Counted from the stretch's first letter, positions 6,867-13,953 are shown. The stretch: DNA of 19,516 nucleotides from Pseudomonadota bacterium (GCA_023432075.1 JAEYVD010000111.1:1-19516), one strand, 5' to 3'. Notes: generated by a model from the letters alone, not told the origin. A program made the numbers and translations.

Positions 6867-9068
6867 TCAGTACTGGGCGCGAAGCGTCATCATGACGTTG
6901 CGAGGCTCGCCGTACGTGTTGTACGAATTGAGCCCGCCCAACCGGGTGTAGTACGTGCGGTCAAACAGGTTGTTGGCATTGAGCTGCAGCGTCATGTGCC
7001 GATTGAATCGATAGCTGGCCATCGCGTTGGCCACTGCGTAGCCACCCTGGCGCCGCATCGCCGCCTGGCCGGAACCGGCCGCGCTGCCGCTGGCAACGTT
7101 CAAGCCCAGGCCGAAGGAAAAGCCTTCAAGCGGACCCGAAGCGAAGTGTCGTACCCCCCACAACCGGGCGCTATGCTTGGGCTCCCAGGTCTGAAAGGGC
7201 AACCCCTGATTGTTGGGATCCTTCATGTACTTCGAGCGCGAGTAGGCGTAGCCCAGCTGGAGTTCGTAGCCCGGGGCGGGGCGTCCGACCAGCTCGAATT
7301 CCCAGCCTCTGCTGCGCACCTCACCGGCATTCAGATAAAAGCCGTTTCCATCGGCGAATGCGCGGTTCGTGTCGCGCAGTTCATAGATGGCCGTGGAGGC
7401 CTGTAACTGGCCGTCGAAGAATTCGGCCTTTGCTCCGAATTCGATCTGCTCTCCCTCGCGGGGATCGAGGGTGCTGCCGTCAGACTTGAGCGACGTCGTC
7501 GGGACAAACACGCCCGCGTAGCTGCCGTACACCGTCAAGTTGTCGGTCAGGTCGTACAAGACCGCGCCGGATGGGGTGAAGTGGCTGCTTTCCCGCGCGC
7601 CTTGCCTCCAATTGCCCGGCACCGACGGCGAAGCGTCGCGCGATTTGTCGTTGAACCAGCTCAATCGTCCGCCCAGCACCACTGTCAGCGGATCGGTCAC
7701 GCTGATGCGCATCGAGCCATAGACACCCCGTTGAGACGTCTGGCTTGCGCTGCCCTGGTCGTAGGTGGCATGCAGTTCCGGCACAAGATCCGCACGGTCG
7801 AACGGGATGGTTCCGTTCGGGTCGGTTGGCCAGTAATCCGGCCGTTTCCAGCCGTAGCGCTCGTAGCCCAGCCGGTATCGCTCATAGTTGAAGCCGAACA
7901 GGACTTCATGTTTGCGGTTGAACAGATGCACGGGACCGTTTGCATACAGGTCCGCCGCATCGCGGGTATGCGAAAAGTCGCCGACGCGGCGGCGATAGCG
8001 CACACCGTCATTGACGCGGCTCACACCGGTCGTGACATACGCGTCCTTGAAGAACTCGTCCTGTTCCCGATGGCTGAGCTTCCCAACCATTGACCAGCCG
8101 GCGCCGAAGCGGTGCTCGATTTCTGCGGTGGCCTCACGGGTGTTCCAGCTTGACCTGCCCCAATCGGGCGCAAGGTTGGTGCTGCGCGGCGCGTCGATGA
8201 GTTCACCGGTTTCCCAGGCCGGCAGGCCCATCGACGAGGCCCGGGTCTGGTCGTCTTGGGCGGCCAAGGCCAGCGACAACGTGGTGGCGGGCGTCATGTC
8301 CCATTCCACGGTGCCGTATGCCAGCCACCGCCGGTTGTCCGTGGTGTCGTAGAAAAACTCGCGGTCCGTGGCGGCCAGAACCGCACGAGCGCGCACCGAG
8401 CCCGCGTCATTGAGCGGGCCGGTCACGTCGATGTCGGCCTGCCGGCGGTTCCAGGAACCGGCGCTGACCGAGCCCGACAGCGCGAATGCGGGCAGGGCGC
8501 GCTTGCGCACCAGGTTGACCACGCCGCCCGGTTCGCCCGACCCCATGAATAGTCCAGTCGGCCCGCGTTGGACCTCGATGCGCTCATACATGGCCAAGTC
8601 GAACTGCTGCACGCCGGAGAGGCTTCGATATGCAGGGATGCCGTCGTACGCGACGCCCATGCTGTAGCCGCGGGAGTAATACTGGCTTTGGCTCGAATCA
8701 TTGGCGATGACCGTCACACCCGTCACCTGCTTCATTGCGTCGTCGACCGTGGTCAAGGACTGATCCCGGATGCGTTGTGAGGTGATCGTCGAAATGGACT
8801 GGGGAATCTCACGCGGACTGAGCGGGATTTTTCCTACCGTCGATATGTTGCTGGCGTAGTCATCACGTTCAAGCCCGTGTCCTTGCACTTCGACAGGGGC
8901 GAATACGTGAGGCGGCTGCGGGGTGAAGGGCGTTTGCGCCAGTGCGTTCGGGTGAACTGTCCACAAAAGGATCAGCGTCAATGCAAGTTTGTGAGGCGTC
9001 TGCGCCGATGCGGGTGTTGTCGACGTCGCGCGGCTTCGGACCTGGGTCCGGCAATTACTGTGCTTCAT
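6867..9068 (-). CDS. TonB-dependent siderophore-type receptor (FhuE/FpvA-like class)
   Basis: A 733-residue outer-membrane receptor. A signal peptide ends near ALAQ; there is no STN signalling domain, since the plug begins almost at once with the TonB-box candidate FAPVEVQG. The plug carries SPREIPQSISTITSQRI, VDDAMKQVTGVTV and YERIEVQRGPTGLFMGSGEPGG. The barrel ends in MTLRAQY with a terminal aromatic. ATG 9068 is chosen because AGGAAAA lies just before it; the longer in-frame start 57 bases upstream has no such site and would add a hydrophilic extension before the signal peptide. By family this resembles hydroxamate-siderophore receptors, but a CruR-like DUF2946 ORF lies 220 bases upstream, arguing for copper-linked control and possibly a copper ligand. 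The partner ABC transporter follows directly. Ligand is uncertain. Confidence 0.92.
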   Translation of the reverse strand: MKHSNCRTQVRSRATSTTPASAQTPHKLALTLILLWTVHPNALAQTPFTPQPPHVFAPVEVQGHGLERDDYASNISTVGKIPLSPREIPQSISTITSQRIRDQSLTTVDDAMKQVTGVTVIANDSSQSQYYSRGYSMGVAYDGIPAYRSLSGVQQFDLAMYERIEVQRGPTGLFMGSGEPGGVVNLVRKRALPAFALSGSVSAGSWNRRQADIDVTGPLNDAGSVRARAVLAATDREFFYDTTDNRRWLAYGTVEWDMTPATTLSLALAAQDDQTRASSMGLPAWETGELIDAPRSTNLAPDWGRSSWNTREATAEIEHRFGAGWSMVGKLSHREQDEFFKDAYVTTGVSRVNDGVRYRRRVGDFSHTRDAADLYANGPVHLFNRKHEVLFGFNYERYRLGYERYGWKRPDYWPTDPNGTIPFDRADLVPELHATYDQGSASQTSQRGVYGSMRISVTDPLTVVLGGRLSWFNDKSRDASPSVPGNWRQGARESSHFTPSGAVLYDLTDNLTVYGSYAGVFVPTTSLKSDGSTLDPREGEQIEFGAKAEFFDGQLQASTAIYELRDTNRAFADGNGFYLNAGEVRSRGWEFELVGRPAPGYELQLGYAYSRSKYMKDPNNQGLPFQTWEPKHSARLWGVRHFASGPLEGFSFGLGLNVASGSAAGSGQAAMRRQGGYAVANAMASYRFNRHMTLQLNANNLFDRTYYTRLGGLNSYNTYGEPRNVMMTLRAQY

Positions 9069-9070
9069 GT

Positions 9071-9078
9071 TTTCCTGA
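9071..9078 (-). promoter_or_regulatory. Shine-Dalgarno of the TonB receptor, complementary to the leader ORF stop region
   Basis: On the minus strand these bases read TCAGGAAA, containing the AGGA ribosome-binding core two bases before ATG 9068. They are perfectly complementary over 8 bases to TTTCCTGA at 9289-9296, the last codons and stop of the upstream DUF2946 ORF. Pairing of the two would hide the ribosome-binding site; that it happens in the RNA is inference. Confidence 0.45.
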
Positions 9079-9270
9079 CGATCATGTACCGGGCATGGCT
9101 CACCGGCCGCGCACCGCCGAGCCACGCGTGGGCGGCGTCAGGCAGCGCATCGGAAAGCGGAAACCATGCCGCGTTGCGGCATTGCGATGGAGGCTGTTCA
9201 GCGCGACGCGCTCAGGGAGCGCCCTTGCGCGCGGCCAGACCGGACACGGAGCGACCGGTGGCCAGGCAAC

Positions 9271-9305
9271 AGCCATTGGAGAGAACGATCAGGAAAGAGG
9301 AGGGG
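9271..9305 (-). promoter_or_regulatory. C-rich, G-poor segment: candidate Rho-loading (rut) site
   Basis: On the minus strand this 35-base segment contains 15 C and only 4 G and overlaps the RAPP codons and stop of the DUF2946 ORF. It reads CCTCCTCTTTCCTGATCG and onward. C-over-G bias with pyrimidine-C dimers is the known character of rut sites. A ribosome paused at RAPP would cover its start, fitting the CruR mechanism. Functional status is not shown. Confidence 0.4.
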
Positions 9306-9684
9306 CTCGCACGGGCGCGCGCAGCCATTGGGGCGTGCTGGGATAGGCCGGCCCGGCATCGGCGGATGAGTAAACTAGCTGGTCATCGCCAACTGGCAAT
9401 AGAAGAAGCGCCGCGGCCAGCACGACGGGCATCGACATGCCAATCTTGCAGAAATGGCATTGCTGCATGCGCGGGGTCTGGTCGGGCGTAGTTTCAGATC
9501 CGTCCGCAGCGACGTCCATCATTAACGACAGCATGCCGCTGGTGGTGCACAGCACGACCGAGATCTGCCGACCTTGCGCAGCGTTCCAGGCAGCCATGGC
9601 GCCGGACGCGGGACCTTGGAAGGCCAGCGCGCACAACAGAATGGAAGCGATGAAACGTAGCCGTGCTCGGCACCAATGCAGCAT
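9289..9684 (-). CDS. DUF2946 protein, CruR-like copper-responsive leader ORF (CHFC, RAPP)
   Basis: A 131-residue protein with an N-terminal hydrophobic segment (FIASILLCALAF) and the DUF2946 pattern VLCTTSG, followed by CHFC at residues 76-79 (CXXC). It ends RAPVRAPPLS, with RAPP encoded at 9298-9309. In B. pertussis the DUF2946 protein CruR (BP2923) heads the bfrG operon. Its nascent chain stalls on RAPP, copper sensing through CXXC releases it, and Rho then terminates transcription. Here the ORF heads TonB receptor and ABC transporter genes, so the same copper-repressed control is expected. Start: ATG 9684 preferred over TTG 9690; neither has a good ribosome-binding site. The CXXC, RAPP and gene order are seen; the mechanism is by analogy. 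Confidence 0.85.
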   Translation of the reverse strand: MLHWCRARLRFIASILLCALAFQGPASGAMAAWNAAQGRQISVVLCTTSGMLSLMMDVAADGSETTPDQTPRMQQCHFCKIGMSMPVVLAAALLLLPVGDDQLVYSSADAGPAYPSTPQWLRAPVRAPPLS

Positions 9685-9931
9685 GCGCAAAGTCTACGTG
9701 AGGTGCGTCGCGGCGAAGTTGCGTTAGCGCAAGCACAGTAGCAGGTCGGCGAGTATGACAGCGATCGATGGTGTTCGCCGTGTCCGCGTAGCGCTCTCCG
9801 CCGCACGCGCGCGAGATTTGTAGGCAATAGTTGGGTTCTATTTCATAATTTGCCTTGTCCTCTAGACCGCGTCATGTACACGCCGCGCGAGCCAATCGGA
9901 CACGGCTCAATAACCACCTACGGATTACGTT
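9685..9931. promoter_or_regulatory. Divergent promoter region between copper operons
   Basis: This 247-base gap must drive the DUF2946/TonB/ABC genes leftward and the copper-uptake/CopC/CopD genes rightward. The stretch near 9820-9860 is unusually AT-rich for the window. CATAAT at 9844-9849 is a possible -10 for the rightward operon, with a poor TTGTAG 19 bases upstream. No Fur-like dyad and no CueR-type spaced dyad is evident by eye. Confidence 0.4.
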
Positions 9932-10375
9932 GTGTACGCATATCGCAAGAATCTTGCAGTTTTCCTTGTTTCAATCGCCGCCACATTCGCATGCTTGACC
10001 GCCTCTGCCAACCCCTCCGACGCCGACGCGGCCGCGAAGGCTATGCGGGACATTTGGGATAAGCCAGAGGCGCCGCTGGTCGTCGAGCCCGTCTCCGTCG
10101 AGGGCGACTACGCCTTGGCTGGCTGGGTGCAACTGGAGCGTGGCGGCCGGGCATTGCTGCGTAAGATGCACGGCCAATGGCGGGTGCATGTCTGCGGCGG
10201 CGACGGCCTCAAAGACGCGGACGCCCTCGTCATGGCGGGGATGACGCCCGATGCGGCGCGCAAGCTAGTGGCCGCGGCTTCGAAGGCGGAAGAAAAGCTC
10301 CCGGACGCCCAACGCCGTAAATTTGCCTTGTTCGGCCAAAATATCGTGGTTGACCCCGCACACGGGGCGCATTGA
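9932..10375 (+). CDS. Copper uptake system-associated periplasmic protein
   Basis: A 147-residue exported protein. It has a signal peptide of about 27 residues (RKNLAVFLVSIAATFACLTASA), then an acidic Ala-rich start (DADAAAKAMRDIWDKPEAPL) and the core VEGDYALAGWVQLERGGRALLRK, followed by WRVHVCGGDGL. This matches the small family found beside CopC/CopD and annotated as copper uptake system-associated protein; its biochemical role is unknown to me. The VHVC motif and a C-terminal HGAH could ligate metal, which is inference. Start is GTG 9932: an in-frame stop lies just upstream and no ATG exists before the signal peptide. CopC follows 24 bases later, so it heads a three-gene operon. Confidence 0.8.
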   Translation: MYAYRKNLAVFLVSIAATFACLTASANPSDADAAAKAMRDIWDKPEAPLVVEPVSVEGDYALAGWVQLERGGRALLRKMHGQWRVHVCGGDGLKDADALVMAGMTPDAARKLVAAASKAEEKLPDAQRRKFALFGQNIVVDPAHGAH

Positions 10376-10399
10376 GCGTCCTTCGACTTGGAGAGTTTC

Positions 10400-10759
10400 A
10401 TGTACAAAAAAATGTTGATTGCCGCATTGCTGGCCGCAGCTCCCCATTTGGTGTTGGCCCACGCGCACGCTGGCGCGTCGTCACCGGCCAAGGACGCCGT
10501 TATCAAGACGACGCCGCCCACCGTCAGTTTGACCGTCACTGAAGGCCTGGAAAGCGCGTTCTCTTCGCTGACGCTGGTCGACGCATCGGGCAACCCAGTT
10601 CAAACCGAAAAATCAAAACTCTCACCCGGTGACGACAAGACAATGGTGCTGCCGATCGGACGGCAACTTCCTGCTGGTGTTTACACGGTCAAGTGGCAGG
10701 CGTTGTCCAAGGATGGCCACAAGACGCAAGGGTCCTGGTCGTTCACCATCAAGCCCTGA
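10400..10759 (+). CDS. copC: CopC-family periplasmic copper-binding protein
   Basis: A 119-residue protein: signal peptide cleaved after VLA so that the mature chain begins HAHAGASSPAKD, placing a histidine at the N-terminus as CopC needs for its Cu(II) site. The rest is the CopC beta-barrel, with the diagnostic ALSKDGHKTQGSWSFTIKP end, where Asp and His of DGH complete the Cu(II) ligands. The methionine-rich Cu(I) loop of plasmid CopC proteins is absent, so this is the Cu(II)-only YobA-like type. The ribosome-binding site GGAGAG is six bases before ATG 10400. CopC delivers copper to the neighbouring membrane protein CopD, whose start lies 6 bases after this stop. Confidence 0.93.
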   Translation: MYKKMLIAALLAAAPHLVLAHAHAGASSPAKDAVIKTTPPTVSLTVTEGLESAFSSLTLVDASGNPVQTEKSKLSPGDDKTMVLPIGRQLPAGVYTVKWQALSKDGHKTQGSWSFTIKP

Positions 10760-10765
10760 CGCCTG

Positions 10766-11644
10766 ATGCTCACCGCGTTTGCGCTATGCCGCTTTGTGGC
10801 CTACGCGGCGTCCGTCGTGCTCTTTGGCGCCTGCGCCATGCTGGCCTTGACCGCATCGCGAACCGTGAGCCTGGCGGTCGATGCCCGACTGGGCCGGACG
10901 TTACGGTGCGCGGCGATCGTCGGCGCATTGTCGGTGCTATTTCTGTTGCCGCTGCTGACAGCCAGCATTGCCGAAGACTGGCACGCCATGGCGAACGTCG
11001 GCATGTTGTCGACCGTCGCATTCGAGACCCGGTATGGTCAGGCCTGGTGCCTGCGAATGGTTGCCGTGCTTCTAGTGCTGGCCGTGTTTCTGACGCTGCG
11101 CGCGGACAGGTGGGCGCTGCGTACGGCCACGGCAGGCATCGCGCTGCTTCCACTGGGCCTGAGCGGCCATGCGGCAATGAATGACGGCTGGCCGGGCGTC
11201 TTGCACGCAGCCGGCGATATGCTTCACGGCCTTGCGGCCGCCTTCTGGCTTGGTGCGCTGCCGGTTTTCCTGGTGCTTCTGGACCTTTGGCGCGAGCCCG
11301 CCCGCCGCAAACAGGTCACCTTCGCCCTGATGCGACTCTCCCGAATTGGGCATGTTGCCGTGGCGGTGCTGCTGGCGAGCGGGGCACTGAACGCGTGGAT
11401 GATCTTGGCTCCGAGCGGTCTCGACTTCAGTTCGCTTTACGCGCAACTGCTTGCAGTAAAGGTTGTGCTTGCGGCCGCTATGGTGGTGCTGGCGCTGGTC
11501 AATCGCTACCGATGGGTCCCGCGAATCCGTGGCACCCCAGACCTAGCGCTTTGCGAGATGCGTCGCAACACCATCCTGGAATGTGCGGCCGGCGCGGCAG
11601 TTCTCGCGCTGGTCGGGCTTTTGGGGCTGTTGCCGCCGCACTGA
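10766..11644 (+). CDS. copD: CopD-family inner-membrane copper transporter
   Basis: A 292-residue polytopic membrane protein with about eight hydrophobic helices. CopD domain features are visible: an early helix with FLLPLLTASIAEDW, the GHAAMNDGWPGVLH block followed by DMLHGLAAAFWLGALPVF, which carries the conserved histidines, and the terminal helices around VALLASG-type and KVVLAAAMVV sequences. CopD with CopC is considered a copper import route into the cytoplasm (E. coli YobA/YebZ is related). The ATG lies 6 bases after the copC stop, consistent with translational coupling. The convergent FNR-type gene ends 42 bases downstream; I see no clear terminator between them. Confidence 0.92.
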   Translation: MLTAFALCRFVAYAASVVLFGACAMLALTASRTVSLAVDARLGRTLRCAAIVGALSVLFLLPLLTASIAEDWHAMANVGMLSTVAFETRYGQAWCLRMVAVLLVLAVFLTLRADRWALRTATAGIALLPLGLSGHAAMNDGWPGVLHAAGDMLHGLAAAFWLGALPVFLVLLDLWREPARRKQVTFALMRLSRIGHVAVAVLLASGALNAWMILAPSGLDFSSLYAQLLAVKVVLAAAMVVLALVNRYRWVPRIRGTPDLALCEMRRNTILECAAGAAVLALVGLLGLLPPH

Positions 11645-11686
11645 TCGTGCACGCGCGGCGGCTCCGTTTTCCGGCCAAAGGGACTT

Positions 11687-12457
11687 CTATGTCGGCAGGC
11701 GGCAGACTTCGTCCTGACCTTTGGCGATGTCTTCGAGCGCGCCCATATCGGCGATCCGCAAATGCCTGCCCTGGATGTCGATGATGTCTTCCCGTGTCAG
11801 GATGTTCATCAGTCGGCTGACGGTTGCCAATGTCATGCCCAACATGCTGGCGATATCGCTGTAGGTAACCCGTAAAGAGAAGCTGTCCGATGCGTACCCG
11901 AGCGCGGCGTGCCGCTTGCCAAGCTCAAGCAGAAACGCCGCAATTCGCTGGCCGGAGCGCATCCGGGTCTGAGCCACCAGCTTCTGAAGACGGATGAGCT
12001 CTCCGCTCATGAATCCCCGGATCTGAGACTGGATTTGCGGGAATTGCGGCGTCAGGGCGTCCAGCGTGTCCAGCCGTATCACGCACACCTCGCTTGATTC
12101 CAGCGCGGTGGCGGTCATGCCGTGGCGGCGTTCGAACAGCCCTGAGAAGCCTACGAGATCGCCAGGAATGTGGATGCCTGCTACCTGAGCGGGGCGATTC
12201 TGGTCTGTCCAGTGCGTCTTCAGCGAGCCGGCGCGCACGGCAAAAACCGCGTGGTGCGTGTCGTGCTGGCTGAATAGCACTTCACCTTTTTTCAGGCGGA
12301 CACGGGTATCAATGCAGTCGCTCAGGCTTGCAACCTCGGGTTCGCTCAGGCGTCGCGGCAGGCAGCAATCGCGAAGCCGACAGTCGGTGCAAGTGACGCT
12401 GGGTTTATATGGAAGGGAGACCGAGGGCTCCACGGAAGCAAAAAAAGTCATCGTCAT
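11687..12457 (-). CDS. FNR-type [4Fe-4S] oxygen-sensing transcription regulator
   Basis: A 256-residue Crp/Fnr protein. Cys23-x2-Cys26-x5-Cys32 (with an extra Cys31) and Cys125 in SSEVCVIRL match the four cluster ligands of FNR, so it should sense oxygen through a [4Fe-4S] cluster. The cyclic-nucleotide-binding fold covers about 45-130, the dimer helix FPQIQSQIRGF to about 170, and the winged helix YSDIASMLGMTLATVSRLMN at 199-218. In FNR the recognition helix has Glu-x-x-Ser-Arg; here the Glu position is Ala (ATVSR). Its site may therefore differ from TTGAT-N4-ATCAA. ATG 12457 is chosen over an upstream start that would add 35 unmatched residues; both it and ATG 12451 lack a strong ribosome-binding site. 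It sits between two copper operons, so it might add oxygen control to them; this is inferred from position only. Confidence 0.9.
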   Translation of the reverse strand: MTMTFFASVEPSVSLPYKPSVTCTDCRLRDCCLPRRLSEPEVASLSDCIDTRVRLKKGEVLFSQHDTHHAVFAVRAGSLKTHWTDQNRPAQVAGIHIPGDLVGFSGLFERRHGMTATALESSEVCVIRLDTLDALTPQFPQIQSQIRGFMSGELIRLQKLVAQTRMRSGQRIAAFLLELGKRHAALGYASDSFSLRVTYSDIASMLGMTLATVSRLMNILTREDIIDIQGRHLRIADMGALEDIAKGQDEVCRLPT

Positions 12458-12571
12458 ACGCGTTGGCTCGCTATGAAGGGGATGACGGCGACGCGCAACG
12501 AAGCGCGTCCCGCCGAGCAGCTTGCGGGATTCGATGGAACACCCCGCCGAGCGGGGCTTCACGCTGGCGCG

Positions 12572-12754
12572 CTACAGGGTGCCGTTGAGACCGCAGTCGC
12601 AGCCCACTGACACTGGGGCCGCCATGGCCGGCGTGGATGCTAGCGGCGCCGCGCTGTTCATGTACACGCCTGCCCATACCGTCCAGAGCAGCGCGCCCGT
12701 CACCGCGAGCAGCAGGCCGCGCCGGGCGCCCCGGGGGGAGTAATAGCGCTTCAT
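12572..12754 (-). CDS. Small membrane protein with C-terminal CDC motif (60 aa)
   Basis: Start MKRYYSPRGARRGLLLAV: a basic N-terminus, then one hydrophobic helix at about residues 13-31, an Ala/Pro-rich stretch and the ending VGCDCGLNGTL with Cys52 and Cys54. The ribosome-binding site GGGAGGA is strong, 5 bases before the ATG. Its ATG overlaps the TGA of the preceding 35-residue gene (ATGA), which argues that both are translated. I know no family for it. The Cys-x-Cys tail, probably outside the cytoplasm if the positive-inside rule holds, could bind Cu(I). It lies last in the TonB/PCuAC/DUF2946 gene string. Confidence 0.65.
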   Translation of the reverse strand: MKRYYSPRGARRGLLLAVTGALLWTVWAGVYMNSAAPLASTPAMAAPVSVGCDCGLNGTL

Positions 12755-12858
12755 GGCATTCCTCCCAATTGTGACGAGACAAGCCAAAGCGACAGTGCAA
12801 TCAGTGCGCCGATGTTCAGGTGCGTCAGCACCTTCATGAGGGTGTCAAGACTGGCCAT
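12751..12858 (-). CDS. Tiny membrane protein (35 aa), overlapping the next gene
   Basis: The protein starts MASLDTLMKVLTHLNIG and continues as one hydrophobic helix (ALIALSLWLVSSQLGG) before stopping at TGA. CAGGAG lies 5 bases before the ATG, a good ribosome-binding site. The last codons contain the strong ribosome-binding site of the downstream 60-residue gene, and stop and start overlap by four bases, a classic coupling arrangement. It follows the CGFC-type DUF2946 ORF by 100 bases on the same strand. No family is recognised; size and shape suggest a small subunit or regulator of a membrane complex. Confidence 0.6.
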   Translation of the reverse strand: MASLDTLMKVLTHLNIGALIALSLWLVSSQLGGMP

Positions 12859-12958
12859 GCAAACTCCTGAATAGAGTCGATCAACTACCGATCATCCGAC
12901 GCGGCTTCAGTGGGACTGCGCGTTCGTGGACGACATGCGATTTATGAGCGAGGCGTGT

Positions 12959-13399
12959 TCAGGCTTGCGAGGGCGGGGCGCGCGGCGGTGGGCGCCAACG
13001 GCTGTCGACGATGTGGGCTGGCGGCGAGCCTGCATTAGCAAGGGTAACGCCCTTGGCCAGATGCCCGTCGAGTCGATGAGCCGGCGGCACGAGGCCTGGC
13101 AGTTGATGCTGGGTCAGGCAGAAGCCGCAATGCACCGCGTCGATGGCGGTGGCGGGCGAGGGCGGTGCCGAGTCCGGTTCACCCTCGATACCTTCGGTGG
13201 TGACTTGCCGCAACCCGCCTGCGGTGCAGACCTCGACATAGGAAAGAGACTGCTCCGCGCTCGCCCGGACGATGATCTGCGCCCAGGAGGGCGCCAGCGA
13301 TCCGAAGAGGATCGCGGCCACGGTGAACCACAGCAGCGCGGTAGCGCGTACCGTGATGAGGTGTAGGCCGGAGGACCGGCGCCGTTTGAAGGCAGTCAT
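12959..13399 (-). CDS. DUF2946 protein, CruR-like leader ORF (CGFC, RAPP), inside an operon
   Basis: A 146-residue protein with an N-terminal hydrophobic segment (RATALLWFTVAAILFG), the DUF2946 block VEVCTAGG at 56-62 and HCGFC with Cys91 and Cys94 forming CXXC. It ends RPPPRAPPSQA, with RAPP encoded at 12971-12982 three codons before the stop. These are the two motifs used by CruR of B. pertussis for copper sensing and ribosome stalling. Unlike CruR it does not head the receptor genes: it follows PCuAC by 22 bases and precedes two tiny membrane-protein genes. It has no visible ribosome-binding site and may depend on coupling to PCuAC translation. It may act as an internal, copper-responsive attenuator for the tiny genes. 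Confidence 0.83.
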   Translation of the reverse strand: MTAFKRRRSSGLHLITVRATALLWFTVAAILFGSLAPSWAQIIVRASAEQSLSYVEVCTAGGLRQVTTEGIEGEPDSAPPSPATAIDAVHCGFCLTQHQLPGLVPPAHRLDGHLAKGVTLANAGSPPAHIVDSRWRPPPRAPPSQA

Positions 13400-13421
13400 G
13401 GTCGCGGGCAGTGAAGCGGAC

Positions 13422-13913
13422 TCAGTGCTGGTGGCCCTTGCCGCCGTGTTGTCCCGCCTCGGCGGCCGGGGTGTTCAAGGGCCGCACTTCGGCTTGAACC
13501 GTGACTTCGGACTTCTTTTTGGCGGCGTCCTCGAACGTCAAGGTGATCGGCACCTTGTCACCCGTTTTCATCTGGTTCGACAACTGCATCAGCATGATGT
13601 GATAGCCGCCCGGCTTCAGATCAACGGCGCTGCCGGCTGGTAACTCGATGGCCGGGACCTGCCGCATCTTCATGACGTCGTTCTGCATCGCCATTTCATG
13701 GACTTCGACGACGCTGGATGCTGGCGAAGCCGCGGAGACGAGCTTGGCCGGCTCCTTGGAAGTCAGACGCATGAAGGCGCCGGTCGCGCGCTGCTCTGGC
13801 ACGGTGGCCCGGATCCACGCATCGTCCACCGCTACAACGGGTTGCGCGATGGCGGTGTTCAGCGAAAGGGCGAAGGTCGCCGCGAGCATGGAGGTCTGGA
13901 TGTAGGGTTTCAT
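13422..13913 (-). CDS. pcuC: PCuAC-type periplasmic copper chaperone
   Basis: A 163-residue exported protein: signal peptide with cleavage after AIAQ, then PVVAVDDAWIRATVPEQRATGAF-like opening of the family. The copper site is complete: His of HEMAM, ten residues, Met of MRQV, twenty-one residues, then HIM in GGYHIMLM, which is exactly H-x10-M-x21-H-x-M. The tail is histidine-rich (GQHGGKGHQH), which may capture Cu(II) as in other PCuAC proteins. PCuAC delivers Cu(I) towards cytochrome oxidase assembly or inner-membrane carriers. ATG 13913 has AAGGAAG in front; the longer frame overlaps the receptor gene and has no signal peptide. It lies 40 bases after the BfrG-like receptor, matching the B. 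pertussis bfrG-bp2921 order. Confidence 0.95.
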   Translation of the reverse strand: MKPYIQTSMLAATFALSLNTAIAQPVVAVDDAWIRATVPEQRATGAFMRLTSKEPAKLVSAASPASSVVEVHEMAMQNDVMKMRQVPAIELPAGSAVDLKPGGYHIMLMQLSNQMKTGDKVPITLTFEDAAKKKSEVTVQAEVRPLNTPAAEAGQHGGKGHQH

Positions 13914-13953
13914 TGATCTTCCTTGAGGTGAGTGGGTGCGCGTCTGGAATGCC

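Noticed and set aside
6546..7406. 286-codon plus-strand ORF opposite the ABC transporter and receptor genes
   Set aside because: Spans two genes well supported on the minus strand, has no ribosome-binding site or recognisable domain.
9069..9288. Fur box upstream of the siderophore-type receptor
   Set aside because: No AT-rich 19-bp Fur-like dyad is visible here or in the other receptor leaders; absence by eye is not proof.
12542..12556. CCCCGC-CGA-GCGGGG hairpin after the tiny genes as a terminator
   Set aside because: Strong stem but no T-run on either strand; may halt or protect RNA, but not a supported intrinsic terminator.
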